From the NCBI GenBank assembly GCA_905182995.1, contig CAJJDP010000054.1, positions 378,964 through 442,963 on the forward strand: 64,000 bases of DNA. Direction: 5' to 3'. Below are positions 25,353-37,600 of the stretch, in pieces. The notes beneath the pieces are model-generated. The model ran no database searches, was not told the origin of the DNA, and saw nothing but the letters and a program-made list of their open reading frames with translations. Positions within the stretch are counted from its first letter, which is position 1. Every line of letters begins with the position of its first letter. The position numbers were made by a program, and so were the translations under genes. The stretch comes from Paramecium octaurelia. Its lineage: Eukaryota > Ciliophora > Oligohymenophorea > Peniculida > Parameciidae.

Positions 25353-26951
25353 ATGGGAATTCCGTAATCAAAACAAACTCAATCTCAACTTTTTGATGAA
25401 ACCCTAAAATAGTTCGACATCATAGATAAATAATAAACATACATACTATTCCAAAACAAAACTACAATGCAAAAATTAGAATTTTGGACTTTCAAATATC
25501 ATGATGAGGACTCTTTTAAAAGGGCTGTAAAAGACCTAAGTCAGACCAAAACTTGTCAAACTCTGCTTCAAATTATCAAACAGAACTCTGTAACTCATGA
25601 TGAATTCTGTTCTACCTTTTATGAACTCCAACTGCTTGTTGAACATCCAGTCTAAAGTTTTGCTGAGTACCTTCAAAACAGAGGATAACAAGATTATTCT
25701 TCCAAAGAATTGTATCATCTGATTGATTGTGTAGTGTTCGCATAATTAAATCTTGATAAAAAACAATACATAGGATTCAATAATTTATGGCAAGGGGAGA
25801 ATGATATTTGGAAGTTGAGAAGTTTTGAAAATTCCTATCGACCCATAGATTTCTGGGGAAAATAGATCCCGCATTTATATCCAGCACCAGAAGAACTCAG
25901 GATTGATCCATCGATTAAGTATTCTGTTGAAAAAGCAACCATCTTCACGTTTGGTATGCTCCTGCTTCATGTTGCATTAGGTATTTAAGTAGTTTAATTA
26001 AGCATAGCCAAATCTTGTGATTCTCTATATTAGAACAATACAATTGATCCATAGAGATTAACAGCTAGAATTAATGAGTTTTAAAAGATTTACCCCAGCA
26101 CTCTGGCCGACATCGTTACTAATATGCTCTAATTGGACCCATTCCAAAGATACAGTTACTAGGACATTCAAAATAGATTGAAAGAGGCTTAGCAATGCAA
26201 AATAATCGATAGCACTAATCTTCTATTGAAAATGCCCTAATAAATCAACAGTTAATCCAAATTCTAAGGAAATCCTTACAAATCCCCTGTCGAAACATCA
26301 AGATTAATAAACATTCCACTCTACCCAGAATAACCATTTATTAATTCTTAATCAATACCTGGAAATAATAGTATACAAAACTACGGCAATTCATTACAAT
26401 AAAATAACTAGTAATTAATATAGACAATTACATAATCCAAGCAATAATAATTTGAGAAATAGTAGCCTTAACCTATACAATCAAATCGTTCCTTCTCCCC
26501 ATATCAAAGTAGGGTCAAGCAAGATAAATTACAATTTGCAGATGGAAGATATTATGAAGGAGAAATAATGAATGAGTAAATGAATGGTCAAGGAATACTG
26601 TACTATGCTGATTCTACAGTTGAATACGAAGGTTAATTTGTAAATAGTTAATTCCACGGCTTTGGAGTGCATTGCAATAATAATCCTGATATCATGGATG
26701 CTTTCCTTAATATAAATGAGTTTCCAGGCATTTTGAATTATTGGTTAAAATACGAAGGTGATTTCTATTAAAACAAGTAATCTTACTTTATGATTATTAG
26801 GAAACATGGAATTGGAAGCCTTACATTTTCAAATGGTGATTGTTACATCGGCGGATTTCAGAAGGACTAAATGGAGGGTAGAGGTACCTATACTTAGAAA
26901 TACGGGTAGACTTATATTGGATTTTGGGAAGGCAATAAACTAAAATATTGA
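25353..26951 (+). CDS. pseudokinase-like domain plus MORN repeats
   Basis: About 524 aa (one 24-nt intron, 26777-26800). MGIPQSK fits the N-myristoylation rule MGxxxS. Residues 20-310 resemble a kinase body whose C-lobe is recognisable (ATIFTFGMLLLHVALG, compare the D.ySFG..l.e...G helix; LADIVTNMLQLDPFQRYS, compare the ll..ML..dP..R.S end), but no HRD or DFG is present, so it should not phosphorylate. A Gln-rich linker follows, then MORN repeats: DGRYYEGEIMNEQMNGQG, EYEGQFVNSQFHGFG, YEGDFYQNKKHGIG (made by the splice), GGFQKDQMEGRG. MORN repeats bind lipid or protein scaffolds. Only 19 bp separate it from the next gene. Confidence 0.75.
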
Positions 26952-26970
26952 TATATTATTTATTTTACGT

Positions 26971-27625
26971 ATGATTATTTCATATTCTTATCAAGAGGCA
27001 AGATAAATATTGAGCTAAAACTTAGAAAAAGGTAGAGCCAAATTAAGTCCTGAGGAAAAATTAAAATGCGATATTGCTTAGGCTATCATTTATGAATATG
27101 ACCAAAAACGATTATAGGCTGCATCCATATACTATAATCTAAGTTAAAAGAACCCAGCCTACTTGGAAAGAGCTATCATTAATGGATTGGCAGCTCAAGC
27201 CTCTGCAAAGAGACAAGCACTTCTTTTGACTATCTATAGAGACAGTAGAAGTTTAAAATCGAAATGGCTTCCATTTATAAAATCAAAGTATTTTGATTTA
27301 ATTTTATCACTCTAGTGTACAACACGATTTATTAAAATGGGTTGACATCGAAACCTTTGCAAGAGAAACCAAGACAAATCCTAATTTATTTTGTGAACAC
27401 ATCATTACAGCTGTTGGGAGATTCTATAGTAACATCTCCATATAGAAATTGGCTCAATTTTGTAAATTGAAGGAAGAACAAGTTTATGAACTTTTAGAGA
27501 ACATGATAATCACTGAGAGATTCCAAGCGTAAATAGATTAATAATAAGGATACATCTACTTTTAACATACCGAATAATGCACAATAGAGGAATTCTGTAC
27601 AAACTTATATAGTTTATGCTAATGA
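26971..27625 (+). CDS. COP9 signalosome subunit 4-like PCI protein (short)
   Basis: 208 aa with one 28-nt intron (27288-27315). AAQASAKRQALLLTIYRDSR matches the CSN4 block (LA..G.QRsRmL.tL.KDer). FCEHIITAVGRFYSNISIQK matches the PCI winged-helix start (EHNl...SklYnNIsf), and IDQQQGYIYFQ matches the CSN4 core (IDQ..g.i.FE). CSN4 is a scaffold subunit of the COP9 signalosome, which removes Nedd8 from cullins. The usual length is about 400 aa, so the N-terminal TPR-like half is absent. ATG 26971 is the only in-frame start; TGA is at 27623. Whether the rest was lost or lies in unrecognised exons is open. Confidence 0.75.
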
Positions 27626-27695
27626 ATAATTATCTACATATATAATAGATCATTAATAATAATTAATTGAGTTGCTCTCTTATGTAAATATATGA

Positions 27696-28226
27696 AAATC
27701 CTTATTTCAAAATGTGATAATACTGGTAATCACCTTAAATCATCCATTATCCTATATTAATGCAATCTTAGAGTATCACCCATCTTCAATTAATGTAATC
27801 CAAAACGAATTTCTCAGCATCTTTTATGCCTAAATTGAATTCAATTACACAAAATCTAATTGATTTTCTATCCTTGAAAATACTATTATAACAATGATTG
27901 CTGGAACGTATTTTGTGATCTCATTCTAATATTAAATAGGCTCTTTATAATGCAATATGGTAAATAGAAGGAATAAAATTTTTAACATCTGTAATATTAA
28001 TCAATTCTATAGCATACTTCTTTCTTATTCATTTAAGACATTTTTGTCAAAAGATCATTTAGATTTTCTAATAAGAGGTATTTAAAATAAAATAAAAAAA
28101 TATGGATATTCTCCATACTTTTGCAATCCAAATAATATTTAATATAAAAATTCATTCTCTATATTTATGCTACTTGATCATGTTTTAGATTTCGTCAAGC
28201 ACCTTAATTTTACTTTATTGAACTGA
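27696..28226 (+). pseudogene. broken or mis-split ORF, unknown protein
   Basis: One frame reads as protein over about 175 codons (LNHPLSYINAILEYHPSSI, later KTFLSKDHLDFLIRGIQNKI). It has a TGA at 27861-27863 in the middle, no ATG at its start and no short intron that would remove the TGA cleanly. Its last 75 bases overlap the 3' end of the convergent coiled-coil gene. It may be a decayed gene or one with unusual splicing. No family recognised. Confidence 0.3.
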
Positions 28227-29971
28227 TTTTTATTAAACTACAGTATTTTTCAAAGCCTCTCTTTCCCCAAGCAATTTTTCATTTTCCAATAATTTCACTT
28301 TTTCTTCAAGCTACGAATTATTAAATGTTTAAATTACAAATCGTTATTCATTTTCCAGATTTTTTGAATTCTATTTGCTCTTCAAATACTTTGCTTTAAA
28401 TTGATTAGTCTATTCTTCTTACTATTATAACTATCTTTTCAAATCACTTGCATTTCTCTTCCATTCATTTGCCTCTTCTCTAGCAACATGAACCTCAGTA
28501 ACCAATGAATCAACTTTCTTCTCAATATGTAAAATTTCCTATAACTTATTAATAATTAATACTTATTCTTATTGTTGTCTCATGTAGTCTATGTCCCTAT
28601 CTTATTCATAAAGTAAATGTTATAACTTTCTACTCTCCTATTCACAAATTTCAATTTCATGAACCAATCTTTGCTTTTCTTTCTAATCAATCTAATATTA
28701 AACATCATATTTTGATAGTTTCTCATCCTAAATTTAGAGTGTTTACCTATATTTTTCTATTTCTCCTTTCAATTCTTTTACTTCTTGAACTTTAAACTGA
28801 GCCTCATTAAGTGCTTAGTCAGTTTTATGTTTTTAATCTTCAAGTAATGACTACAATTTTGTCTATTCTACTTACAAATCTTAAATTTATTTATTAACTA
28901 TAATGTCTTCTTTTGATTTATCCTGCAATTTCTATTCTAATTATTAGATCTACGTTTGCATCTATTTAGCTTTTTATTTTCTCTTCTGTAATGTCTCTTA
29001 TAATTCACTTATCAATCCTTGTTTCTCTTAATCTAATTTTCCTTATAACATTTAATATCTTATGTCAGCCTACTTTAATTGTTCCTCCAAATCTTGCACT
29101 CTCTTCCCTTAATTTTCTATTGTAATTTACAATATCTTCTTCTCATCTAAAATTTCTTAAATTTTTCCACTTATCTAATTTGCATTATCTCTCTCCTCTT
29201 AAATCATCATTTCCAAATATCTTCTATCCTCTTCCTTCTGATCCAATAACTATTTATATTGCTCATTTTCATCATTCAAGCATATGAGTCTCTTCTCTGA
29301 ATCTTTACTAATGAACCATTAATCTAATAATCTTACATTTCATTTGAAAACTCTTCACACAATTTCTGCACTCTCTCCAATTCTTATTGGAACCCTTGTT
29401 TCTAATCTTCAAATTTACTCTAAAATCAAAATCAAAAGCTAATTTACATCAATGGTTTTTTGGGAATCCTTTAGCAATTAAATCTTTGCCTTCTTTTTAA
29501 TCAATTTCTATTTGGCTTAAGATAGTTAAGTTCTCAGATCTTCATTGATTCGTGATTATTAATCTTCCTTCAAAATCTATTCTTTCTATTCTTGCAATTG
29601 ATTATACAAATTCTCCTATTACTCCCTTAGTTCCTTCTCGTACTTTTCAATTAGATCATCCTTCCCTCTAATTGCAGATTCCAGTTCCTTCGTTCTATCT
29701 ATATATTCTTTTAAAGTTAACTAATTTATTTTATTATTCCATATTATACTTTCAGCTCTTTGTTTAAGTTTCTCATTTTGTTATACTTTTCTCTTGACAC
29801 ATACTCCTTTTCCTTCTCCTCTTTATTATTTTTCTCAGAACGTATTGTTGTATCATTCTTCCCTCCCGATTAATACAATTAATCGATAACTTATTTTGAG
29901 CGATTATATCTCTCCAACAACCTTGAAAAGTCCTTTTCGATCTTTTCTGTATGTCCATCTCTCTAATTCAT
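28152..29971 (-). CDS. long coiled-coil protein
   Basis: 577 aa after removing introns 29721-29749, 29420-29447 and 29308-29336 (29, 28, 29 nt). Nearly the whole chain is heptad repeat rich in Glu, Lys, Gln and Leu: KNDTTIRSEKNNKEEKEKEY, KYEKELREQQENLYNQLQEQ, EQVLIINKLQEILHIEKK, NEWKRNASDLKRQ-like stretches. No head domain, membrane segment or signal. Proteins of this kind in ciliates are often basal-body, cortical or Golgin-like scaffolds, but nothing here decides. The frame stays open through dozens of TAA/TAG Gln codons, which makes coding certain. Confidence 0.8.
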
Positions 29972-30812
29972 TTTTAATATTCAAATTTATTAACTGATTT
30001 AAATTATGTAAAATAAGCAAATCACTAAATTTGTTTATTTTCATCAAACTCAGCCTCTCGTTAATTAGAGTTGATCTAAACTGATAACTTAAACTTGACC
30101 TTCAAAACAAAAAATGAATTTTAAAATAAATTTAAATACTACTTTTTAATCAGGGCTTCCCCTTATTTTTTCATATTATATGATGTTGAAAGGAACTAAT
30201 TTATAATAATTAATTATTAGTTGTTATTTAATTAGCTCAATTTCAATTCAAATATCATATGAATATCAAATATGATTTACAAATTGACAGATAAATTCAT
30301 AAAAATTCATCTTTATTTTAACTTATTATCAAATTATATGATTTAATCTAATTGTTTTAGTTGTTCTAAGCTTATTGATAAATTAAATTAGGTACAAATA
30401 GTATTGCATTTCTGTGTAATTGTCTCATTGTTATGTTTATTAACTATTCATAAGTTACATCTTTTTTGATTCTTTAAAATAGTGGATGAAATTAATCCAG
30501 CCCATTTATTTCTACAAGTTGTTATCATTTTATTCTTATTTTTTCCCATTATGTATAATTTAATTGAAGGAAACGTAAGTAAATATTTTAAAACCTATAA
30601 CAGTTTGCTTTTGACTTTTACATATTATTTAATTAAATATATAGTATCATGTCAAAAATGCATTAATTACTCTATAATGTTACGCTTAATTGTATAATTT
30701 AATTGAAAATTTTTTAAATAAAACTACTAAATTATTGGATCATTTAAAATGAATAAATAAGTTCTTAATTATAAGAATTAAATATAAATAAAAAGATCAG
30801 AAGTTGTTGTTG
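29972..30812. other. no firm gene; hydrophobic ORF fragments on the plus strand
   Basis: Upstream of the coiled-coil gene. Plus-strand fragments between 30114 and 30706 read as membrane segments (SGLPLIFSYYMML, FLQVVIILFLFFPIMYNL). They lie in different frames, the last has no ATG, and the introns joining them could not be fixed. A small multi-pass membrane protein with several introns is possible. Otherwise AT-rich DNA. Confidence 0.3.
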
Positions 30813-31073
30813 TCAAAAATCTATTTCCATACTTTTTTCAGTTATTTAGTTTAAACTCTGTGATGTTTACAAATATATTCTCCTTATTCTCCTGAGTGTT
30901 TTTAACTTTTAAGAGACTTAAGTCACAGCCTCCCTTTTGTTTAGCATCTTTTCATTAACATCTTGATTCACAATTATCATTTTAAGTATAGATTTTTCTT
31001 CTTTTGAAATGCGATTTTATTCTTCCAGAATTTTCACATATTTGAGGGCATTTTAGAAATATGATTGTGACAT
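30813..31073 (-). CDS. small helical hypothetical protein (86 aa)
   Basis: ATG 31073 to TGA 30815 with no intron. It begins MSQSYFQNALKYVKILEEQN and contains RISKEEKSILKMIIVNQDV and a basic end (KLKTLRRIRRIYLQ). The pattern ee..lileEEk.IL..li..N also occurs in the next minus-strand gene (LVNEEEKLILKDLILRNEF), so the two may be diverged relatives or recurring fragments of one family. No domain recognised. Confidence 0.5.
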
Positions 31074-31356
31074 AAAGTAATTTATTTTGTATTAAGGAAT
31101 TTAAATTATGTGAAATTAAGGTAAAAAATAGCATTTATTTTTGGAAATAAAAGAATTTCGGATATATACTGCTATTAAAAAAATGTCTATTAAATTTATA
31201 TTATTCATATTAAGATGCAAATGATTCTTGAATTTAACAAAAAAAAAATTATTTTTTCGAAGAATTCTAGAAACTTTTCTCATATTCTAAATTGGTAATA
31301 TTAGTTAAAATCAGTTTAAGAGATATATACACAAAACTCAAAATTATTTCAGACTC

Positions 31357-31752
31357 TCAAATCACTTCTTCATCAGTCTATTCGTCAATTATTAGAAGTT
31401 AACTTTGCTTTATTGGTTAATTCTTTCTGTGTTTTTTAATTATATATAAAAAAAAGAAAGAGAGTTATTCTGCACTAATCTTAGAAGGAATATTAAATTC
31501 ATTTCTAAGTATTAGATCTTTAAGGATGAGTTTCTCCTCCTCATTAACAAGTTTAAGTTCGCTTAGAGAGTGTAAAGTTTAAAAACACATTCTATAAAAG
31601 AATTCATTCATCATTTCTGAATAATATTTTTAATATGCTTTTTTTATAAATGAGAATTTACAATTTAAACTTTGAAAAACAATCCATATATTAATTAAGT
31701 CACCTTCTTTTTAATTCCATAACTTTATATGTTTCAATTTTTTTGCTGCCAT
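31357..31752 (-). CDS. small hypothetical protein (131 aa)
   Basis: ATG 31752 to TGA 31359, single frame. It starts MAAKKLKHIKLWNQKEGDLI, then aromatic and basic helices (FIKKAYQKYYSEMMNEFFY), the LKLVNEEEKLILKDLILRNE block shared with the preceding entry, and an acidic end IIDEQTDEEVI. No signal, no membrane segment, no family. It is the second of a run of three small genes on the same strand. Confidence 0.5.
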
Positions 31753-32064
31753 TGGAATTGTTATTGATACATAAATATTTTACTAGTTTTTAAATAAATA
31801 ACAAAAATAAAAGGATAATTTGAAATGTTAATATTTTTAATAAAAATAAAACAAACAATTTTAATATTTCCATTCTCTATTTGCTTATTACATAAATGTT
31901 AATATTGTTTAAAGTGGTTCTTCTTAGCATCATATATTTTAATATTTCTCTATTCAAAAAATCTAACTTATTAATTCATTGAGTTTTTTTTCTTTTTCTA
32001 CCCAAACTTATGCTCAAACTGAGAGATTCATCCAACATTTAATAATAAAGTTTACCATCAATGA

Positions 32065-32694
32065 TCAATCATAATGATATTATTTCAGCAATTCAACATA
32101 ATCACACCTCGCCAGCCCTGTTGAAGTTTCAATTATTTAGATTTATCCTTCTATCAAAATTTTAATTTATTACCCTTTGTTTATTTTATACTTCCATCTA
32201 GTTTCTAAAAGAAATAAATCTAAATAATAGTAGGCTTTCTAGTGATTATATATAGTTCTCTTTTAATAATTTAATAATGAGCTTAGCAGATCATCAAATT
32301 CGGAATTCAATCCTTCTATTGACTAACTTAACAAAAACTTTCCTTTTTAGTTTCTTATGTTTATATCCAAATGATATTCTGATTTTTACAATTTTCTTTT
32401 TCAGTTCTTAATTGTGTAACAAGTGTATTCAAATATAATAAAAAGGTTATTGTTACTTAAACTAGACAATTTTGATTTTCGTTTCTATCTATTTTCTTAC
32501 TTTTTCTATTCTTTCTAAATTTGTTTTGAATTAAATTAATTGACTTCATCATTATTGAACTTTGAACCTTAATCTTAATATCTAAAATAGTAGAGTATAT
32601 CTAATTATTTAATGCTAATTTTAAATATATCTCTTTTGTGAATAATAGAATCTTAGAAAGAAAGTTGTACCTTAGTAACAAAAGAAAGACTCAT
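32065..32694 (-). CDS. hypothetical protein (~195 aa), long intron assumed
   Basis: The ATG at 32694 starts MSLSFVTKVQLSFQDSIIHK and continues through a Gln/Lys-rich stretch (KQIQKEQKKQENRQKRK). A 42-nt GT..AG intron, longer than any well-supported one here, is needed to join it to the second frame. That frame reads FDDLLSSLLNYQKRTIYNHQ and KILIEGQIQIIETSTGL and ends at TGA 32067. Both halves look coding. Product not recognised. Confidence 0.4.
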
Positions 32695-33117
32695 TTCTTG
32701 TCAGGCAAATATTTAAAGTAATATTAAATAGAATTCAAATTTATATAGACTGTTAAAACAATTATTCATCATTTTTGAAATAAATAAATAATTGTGAACA
32801 AAATTTTTACTATTATTTTAGCTAAATAGCAAATAAAGAATGATTTCAGACAGTTATAATTTGTTCATTTTAATCATAAATTTACAGGAATATTAATGGA
32901 TATTTATTTTTACTATTGTCTCAAAAATCCTTATTGATATTTTATATGATTAAATAACACTATCAAAATAATCCTTAAATATCCTATCGTTTTATAACTC
33001 CTATGATTTTTTAAGTTGGTATCTATAAATACTTGTATAAGTTCTCTTAAAATAAATGATGATTATCGATTTTTCAATTTTTTCATTTATTTAATCAGTC
33101 CAAACTAAAGAGTAAAA
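32695..33117. other. intergenic, AT-rich
   Basis: 423 bp between divergent genes. No frame, repeat or RNA gene that I can support. Confidence 0.45.
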
Positions 33118-33470
33118 ATGATTCAAATTCAAGAAGAATTTAGTTTAAAGGGCATTTAATAACCTCCCATAGGTTCTAGAGTAACAGGATGCTGTTAATA
33201 TATTATTAAAAATATATAGTTATTAAAATTAGTCTAAACGATTGTTCTTATTTATAAATCTAGAAAGAAACCATGGATATCTTAAGAGATGTGAAGTAGC
33301 TTAGGCGAGGATATAGGATTTCCAAAATATTACAATTGTTAGTATCACAAAAGTGGGTTAGCACTCTTGAGTCAATTTTATCAATTTTTGAGTAGAAAAT
33401 AAGGATGTCGTCACAGCCAGATCTTTTTAATTAGAGAGTGCATAATAGTAATATCTTATAGTGCTTTTGA
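33118..33470 (+). CDS. small hypothetical protein (106 aa)
   Basis: ATG 33118 (MIQIQEEFSLKGIQQPPI) to TGA 33468, with one assumed 32-nt intron (GTCTAAACG...ATCTAG) joining LLKL to KETMDILRDVKQLRRGYRI. The second exon is a helical, basic segment (ILQLLVSQKWVSTLESIL). The intron is slightly longer than the norm here. No family recognised. It ends 99 bp before the protease start. Confidence 0.4.
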
Positions 33471-33569
33471 TTAATCTAGATTAAATAAAAGATTGTAATT
33501 ATTTTTTAACGATGATGTCACCACTCCAATTATAAAAGGAAATTAAAAAGGAAAGAATTATTAATAATA

Positions 33570-34514
33570 ATGAACAAATTATTAACATTAGCAGCCATCA
33601 CATTATTAACAGTTGGCATCCACCAACTTAGCCAACCAGAATCATTGGATTTAAGAGTGTAATTTGATAAATACACAACTCAATTCGGCAAAGTCTACAC
33701 ACCAGCCGAGAGAGCTTACAGATTCTAAGTTTATCAAGATGCTATGAAATAAATCCAAATCTTGAATTCTGAAGAAAATAGCACAACTGTTTTCGGAGAA
33801 ACCTAATTCACCGATTTAACTAATGAAGAATTCGCTGCCTTGGTTTTGACAAGAAAGGAATCACCCATGAATCTTGATGCTGAATTATATGTCCCATAAG
33901 GACCTCTTAAGGCATCAGCTGATTGGTCAAAGATCACATCAGTCAAGAACTAAGGTAACTGTGGTTCATGTTGGGCCTTCTCTGCTGTTGGTGCAGTAGA
34001 AACACTTTTGACAATCAAGGGAGTTATTACTAAAGATCTCTGGTTATCAGAATAATAATTAGTCGATTGTGATAAAGGTACAAACGATGGATGCAATGGT
34101 GGTTTTGAAAATTTGGGTATCTAATGGGCTAAAAAGAATGGTCTCACCACTGACAAATAATACCCATATCAAGGAGTTCAAAATAAATAATGCAAATATT
34201 CATCAGGACAATACAAACCATCAGGATATTAAGTTGTATCTGCAGATAACATGTACACAGCACTTTCTTATTAACCAATTACTGTCGCTGTTGATGCCAA
34301 TTCATGGTAAAACTATAAGAGTGGTGTCTTCACTAAATGTACTTACAAATCATTAAACCATGCTGTCTTGGCTACTGGTTTCTAAGAGGATGGAGTTTGG
34401 ATTATCAAGAATTCATGGGGAACTTCATGGGGAGAATAAGGATACATCAGATTACCAGCCACAGGTAACCCATGTGGTGTCCAAAGGGAATCCTACGTTG
34501 CTTACCTTGAATGA
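33570..34514 (+). CDS. cathepsin L-type cysteine protease (papain family C1)
   Basis: 314 aa, single exon. Signal peptide (MNKLLTLAAITLLTVGIHQL), then the I29 inhibitor propeptide (LRVQFDKYTTQFGKVY, ERAYRFQVYQDAM, ETQFTDLTNEEF). The mature enzyme starts near ASADWSKITSVKNQGNCGSC and carries the catalytic Cys in GNCGSCWAFSAVGAVE, His in LNHAVLATGF and Asn in IIKNSWGTSWGEQGYIR; the oxyanion Gln is encoded by TAA in KNQGNCG. A lysosomal or secreted endoprotease; such enzymes are numerous in Paramecium food vacuoles. Codons here are unusually G/C-rich for the window, consistent with high expression. Confidence 0.96.
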
Positions 34515-34619
34515 GTTAAGTTACACATTATAATCATTTAATACAAATAATTATATCTTATCTATTTATCAAAGAAATTTGAATATTATCTAACTTAATA
34601 TTTTTTATTATTATTATTT

Positions 34620-37600
34620 ATGAATCATTATGAAATATTTAGAAAGAGTTTCGATTAAACTCACACCAAGGAACCAAGAAAATTTATTACAGGTTAACTA
34701 ATCGAAATGGAGAAACAACCGAAGCAGCATGGAAAATTATTGCCTAGATAAGTGAGACTTGAAGAAGAATCAATGGCGCAGATTAATAGTACTAAACGCT
34801 TTCGCTACCCAGCTTGTTTTTTTTTGATTACTAAAGTATTGCCATTTAATAAATTAGTAAGAATTCGATATATTACCAGAAAATCAAAAAGCTTTTTTTA
34901 GATGGACAAACAATTAGAACAAAATAGTCAGAGTATTATTTGATCGAGCGAATAATGGATAAAATATTGGATAAATTCATTAATTTTAAAAACCCACTGC
35001 TGTTTATTTTGAAACACTTGATATGGGGTAGAGATTTGTAGAATTTTTGAAGTTCAAAAATTAACAGAAACTTGATCGCTCCAAAGATTTGCTCTTTAAA
35101 CTCATGAAAGTGGTGTGGCTTAAAAAATTAGGTTCGGTTATGATAAAACAACTAGAAGAAAAAATGCATAATAAAGCAACTAAAATTGAATAAAGGAAAC
35201 TAAAAGAATAAAATCAATATATCTAAGAATTTGATGAATTGCAGAATTATGATAAAAACCAATATGAGTAAACATTTAAGATTCTATTAAAAATGGCTGA
35301 ATAGGAAAAAGTACATTAGGAGTAAATATTGAAGCAATAAAAACTTTTGAAGTTGCAAAATCAAGGGAACTTTATAAAGTAAAAGGAGTTTTCCGCAGCC
35401 AGAGAATTGCTTTACCATTGGAAGCAGATTGCTGATAAAATATTAAAATAGAAGGAAGATTTGGAAGAATAATAATAAAGAGAAATAGAGGAAGAGGAAA
35501 GGAGATTGTAATAAGAGATTGAGGATATTGAAAATGAATAGTAAAGGATCTCTCAAATATAGTAGTAGTCATAGATATAGCAATAACAACAATAATAATA
35601 ACAATAATAACAATAACATTTAGTTTAATATTAAGATTTACATCTGACAAATTTTAAATTAATTATAGGTTAACATATAAAGTTATATAACCCAATCTTA
35701 TATATTCAGCTTAAACTTTCAGATTAAAAAGGTCATGGCAAGATAGAATTTGACAAAGGGTAATTGATCAATTTCATGCAATTAGATATGAAGGGTTGGA
35801 TAAGTGATCTATAGATCACTTTGTCTGGATTTTAGAAGTAGGATGTCTTAGAAATAGTGGTATATGATGACTATCAAGAAGTGAATGAGAAAATTTTTGC
35901 AAGAACCCAAGAATAATAAAATAATATCTAGGCTTTTTTAGCTGCTGCCAAGAAGGTTATGCAAGGAAGAATACACTTATTTGAATTTGAGAAAAACTTA
36001 AATAATAATCGAAGACATTTTACTGGCTTAGAGGTGTCAGCCAATCTATAATAAAATGCAACAGGAAATGATTTATTGAATGTTCCTATGTTATAAATAG
36101 ACATCCATGAAGACTCTCCATTTTAGATTTAGAATTCTACTGTTAATCCTTTTTATTTAGATATTATAGAAATGCCTTTTACAGCCTAAGAGTTGAAGAA
36201 TTTTGTGAAACAATTGAAAACTCCTTGTAATAGTTTGTAAGAAAAGTGGAATTCCTTTAAGATTGAATCTTTGGAGAATGCTCTTCAAACTAGAGGATAA
36301 ATATGGGTTAATAGCAAATAGTCTGAAGATGATTTGATTGAAATTCAAGAATATATTTTAGAAGAATTAGGAACAGGGGAAATAAAAAACAAATCTGCTT
36401 TATTGGCTGACTACTTGCAACTCAACCCAATTCAAAATAAATAGTGCTTTGTTAAAAATAAAATAATTGATGCCTGCAAGAAAGGGTTTACTTAATAATC
36501 TAGAATTGATTTAATTCCTATTTTCTTATAATTTAATACAAAAGTATAAAAATACGCATAAGATTTTGGATTGGAATGGAATGAAAATGAAAATATTTTA
36601 GAAAAATATTATTAAATGAAAATTATAGATTAAGATATCAAAGAATTGAATTACAATAAAATGTAGAACTATGTCAACAGTTTGTAATTTAAACAGACAA
36701 CTGTTTGGACAGATCGATATATAAAAAAGATGCAAGAATGGAAAAATGATATACCAAATCTCTTGGATTATTTTGAATTGTGGAATCATACAAAAAATAA
36801 AATGATTTTGACGATAAGATTGTTTTAACTATTATCTATAAAGATGGAATCTTGCAATGATTATGTATTTAAAATAATTCAATGCTTGGATTACAAATTA
36901 ATGATTCCTAAGATTTAACGTGATTAAATTGATGTTGAATGGTTGAGACCCCATTTGAATAATCTATTCAGTGATTTCTTTTATTTTGATATATGGTTAA
37001 GAGTATTTGATTACATAATTGGGATTGGTTTTGTAAATGGAGATTTGAGTAAAGCAATAGCTAGTGTAATTGGTGGAATTCTAACTGAAGTAGACTATAA
37101 ATAATATAGAACCAAAGAAGAATTCCTTACAGGATTGACTATTTATGGTAAGTTGTTATGTGATCCTGAGAAATTGATAATGGCCTGTTATGACTCCTAT
37201 AATTAACAAGAATTTGTCTATTTAGATAATGAGGAGTAAATTTTTGAAGTTTTGACTGCGAATGGTAATCCTTTAGAGTAAATTTGCAATGAATAGATTT
37301 AATAATAAAAACCACATTAATAAAGTTTTATAATAGATGTTCCTGAAGAACACGAGGGCTCTATTTATGAGATTCAAGAATAATAGTAGTAATCAGCAAT
37401 CTTGCCAAGAAGCCAATCAAAGTTCCTATTCAAATAACAAATTTAGAAAATCCATATTTTGATACATTCTTTGTATTTACATCAAATAACGTTTCATGAA
37501 TAAAATGTGGTTACAATTTAGAACCAAAGAAAAAGTGAATAAGATGGTTTATATTTTGAATTGCCATATGCTTCGTCTATTTTGGAAATTTAGATTAACG

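Noticed and set aside
30482-30706. Hydrophobic plus-strand ORF starting DEINPAHLFLQ
   Set aside because: Its start is GTG with a TGA upstream and no ATG; it may be an exon of a small membrane protein but cannot stand as a gene by itself.
35372-35650. Minus-strand ORF rich in Ile, Val and Ser
   Set aside because: It is the reverse complement of the polyQ and coiled-coil coding region of the 34620-38747 gene.
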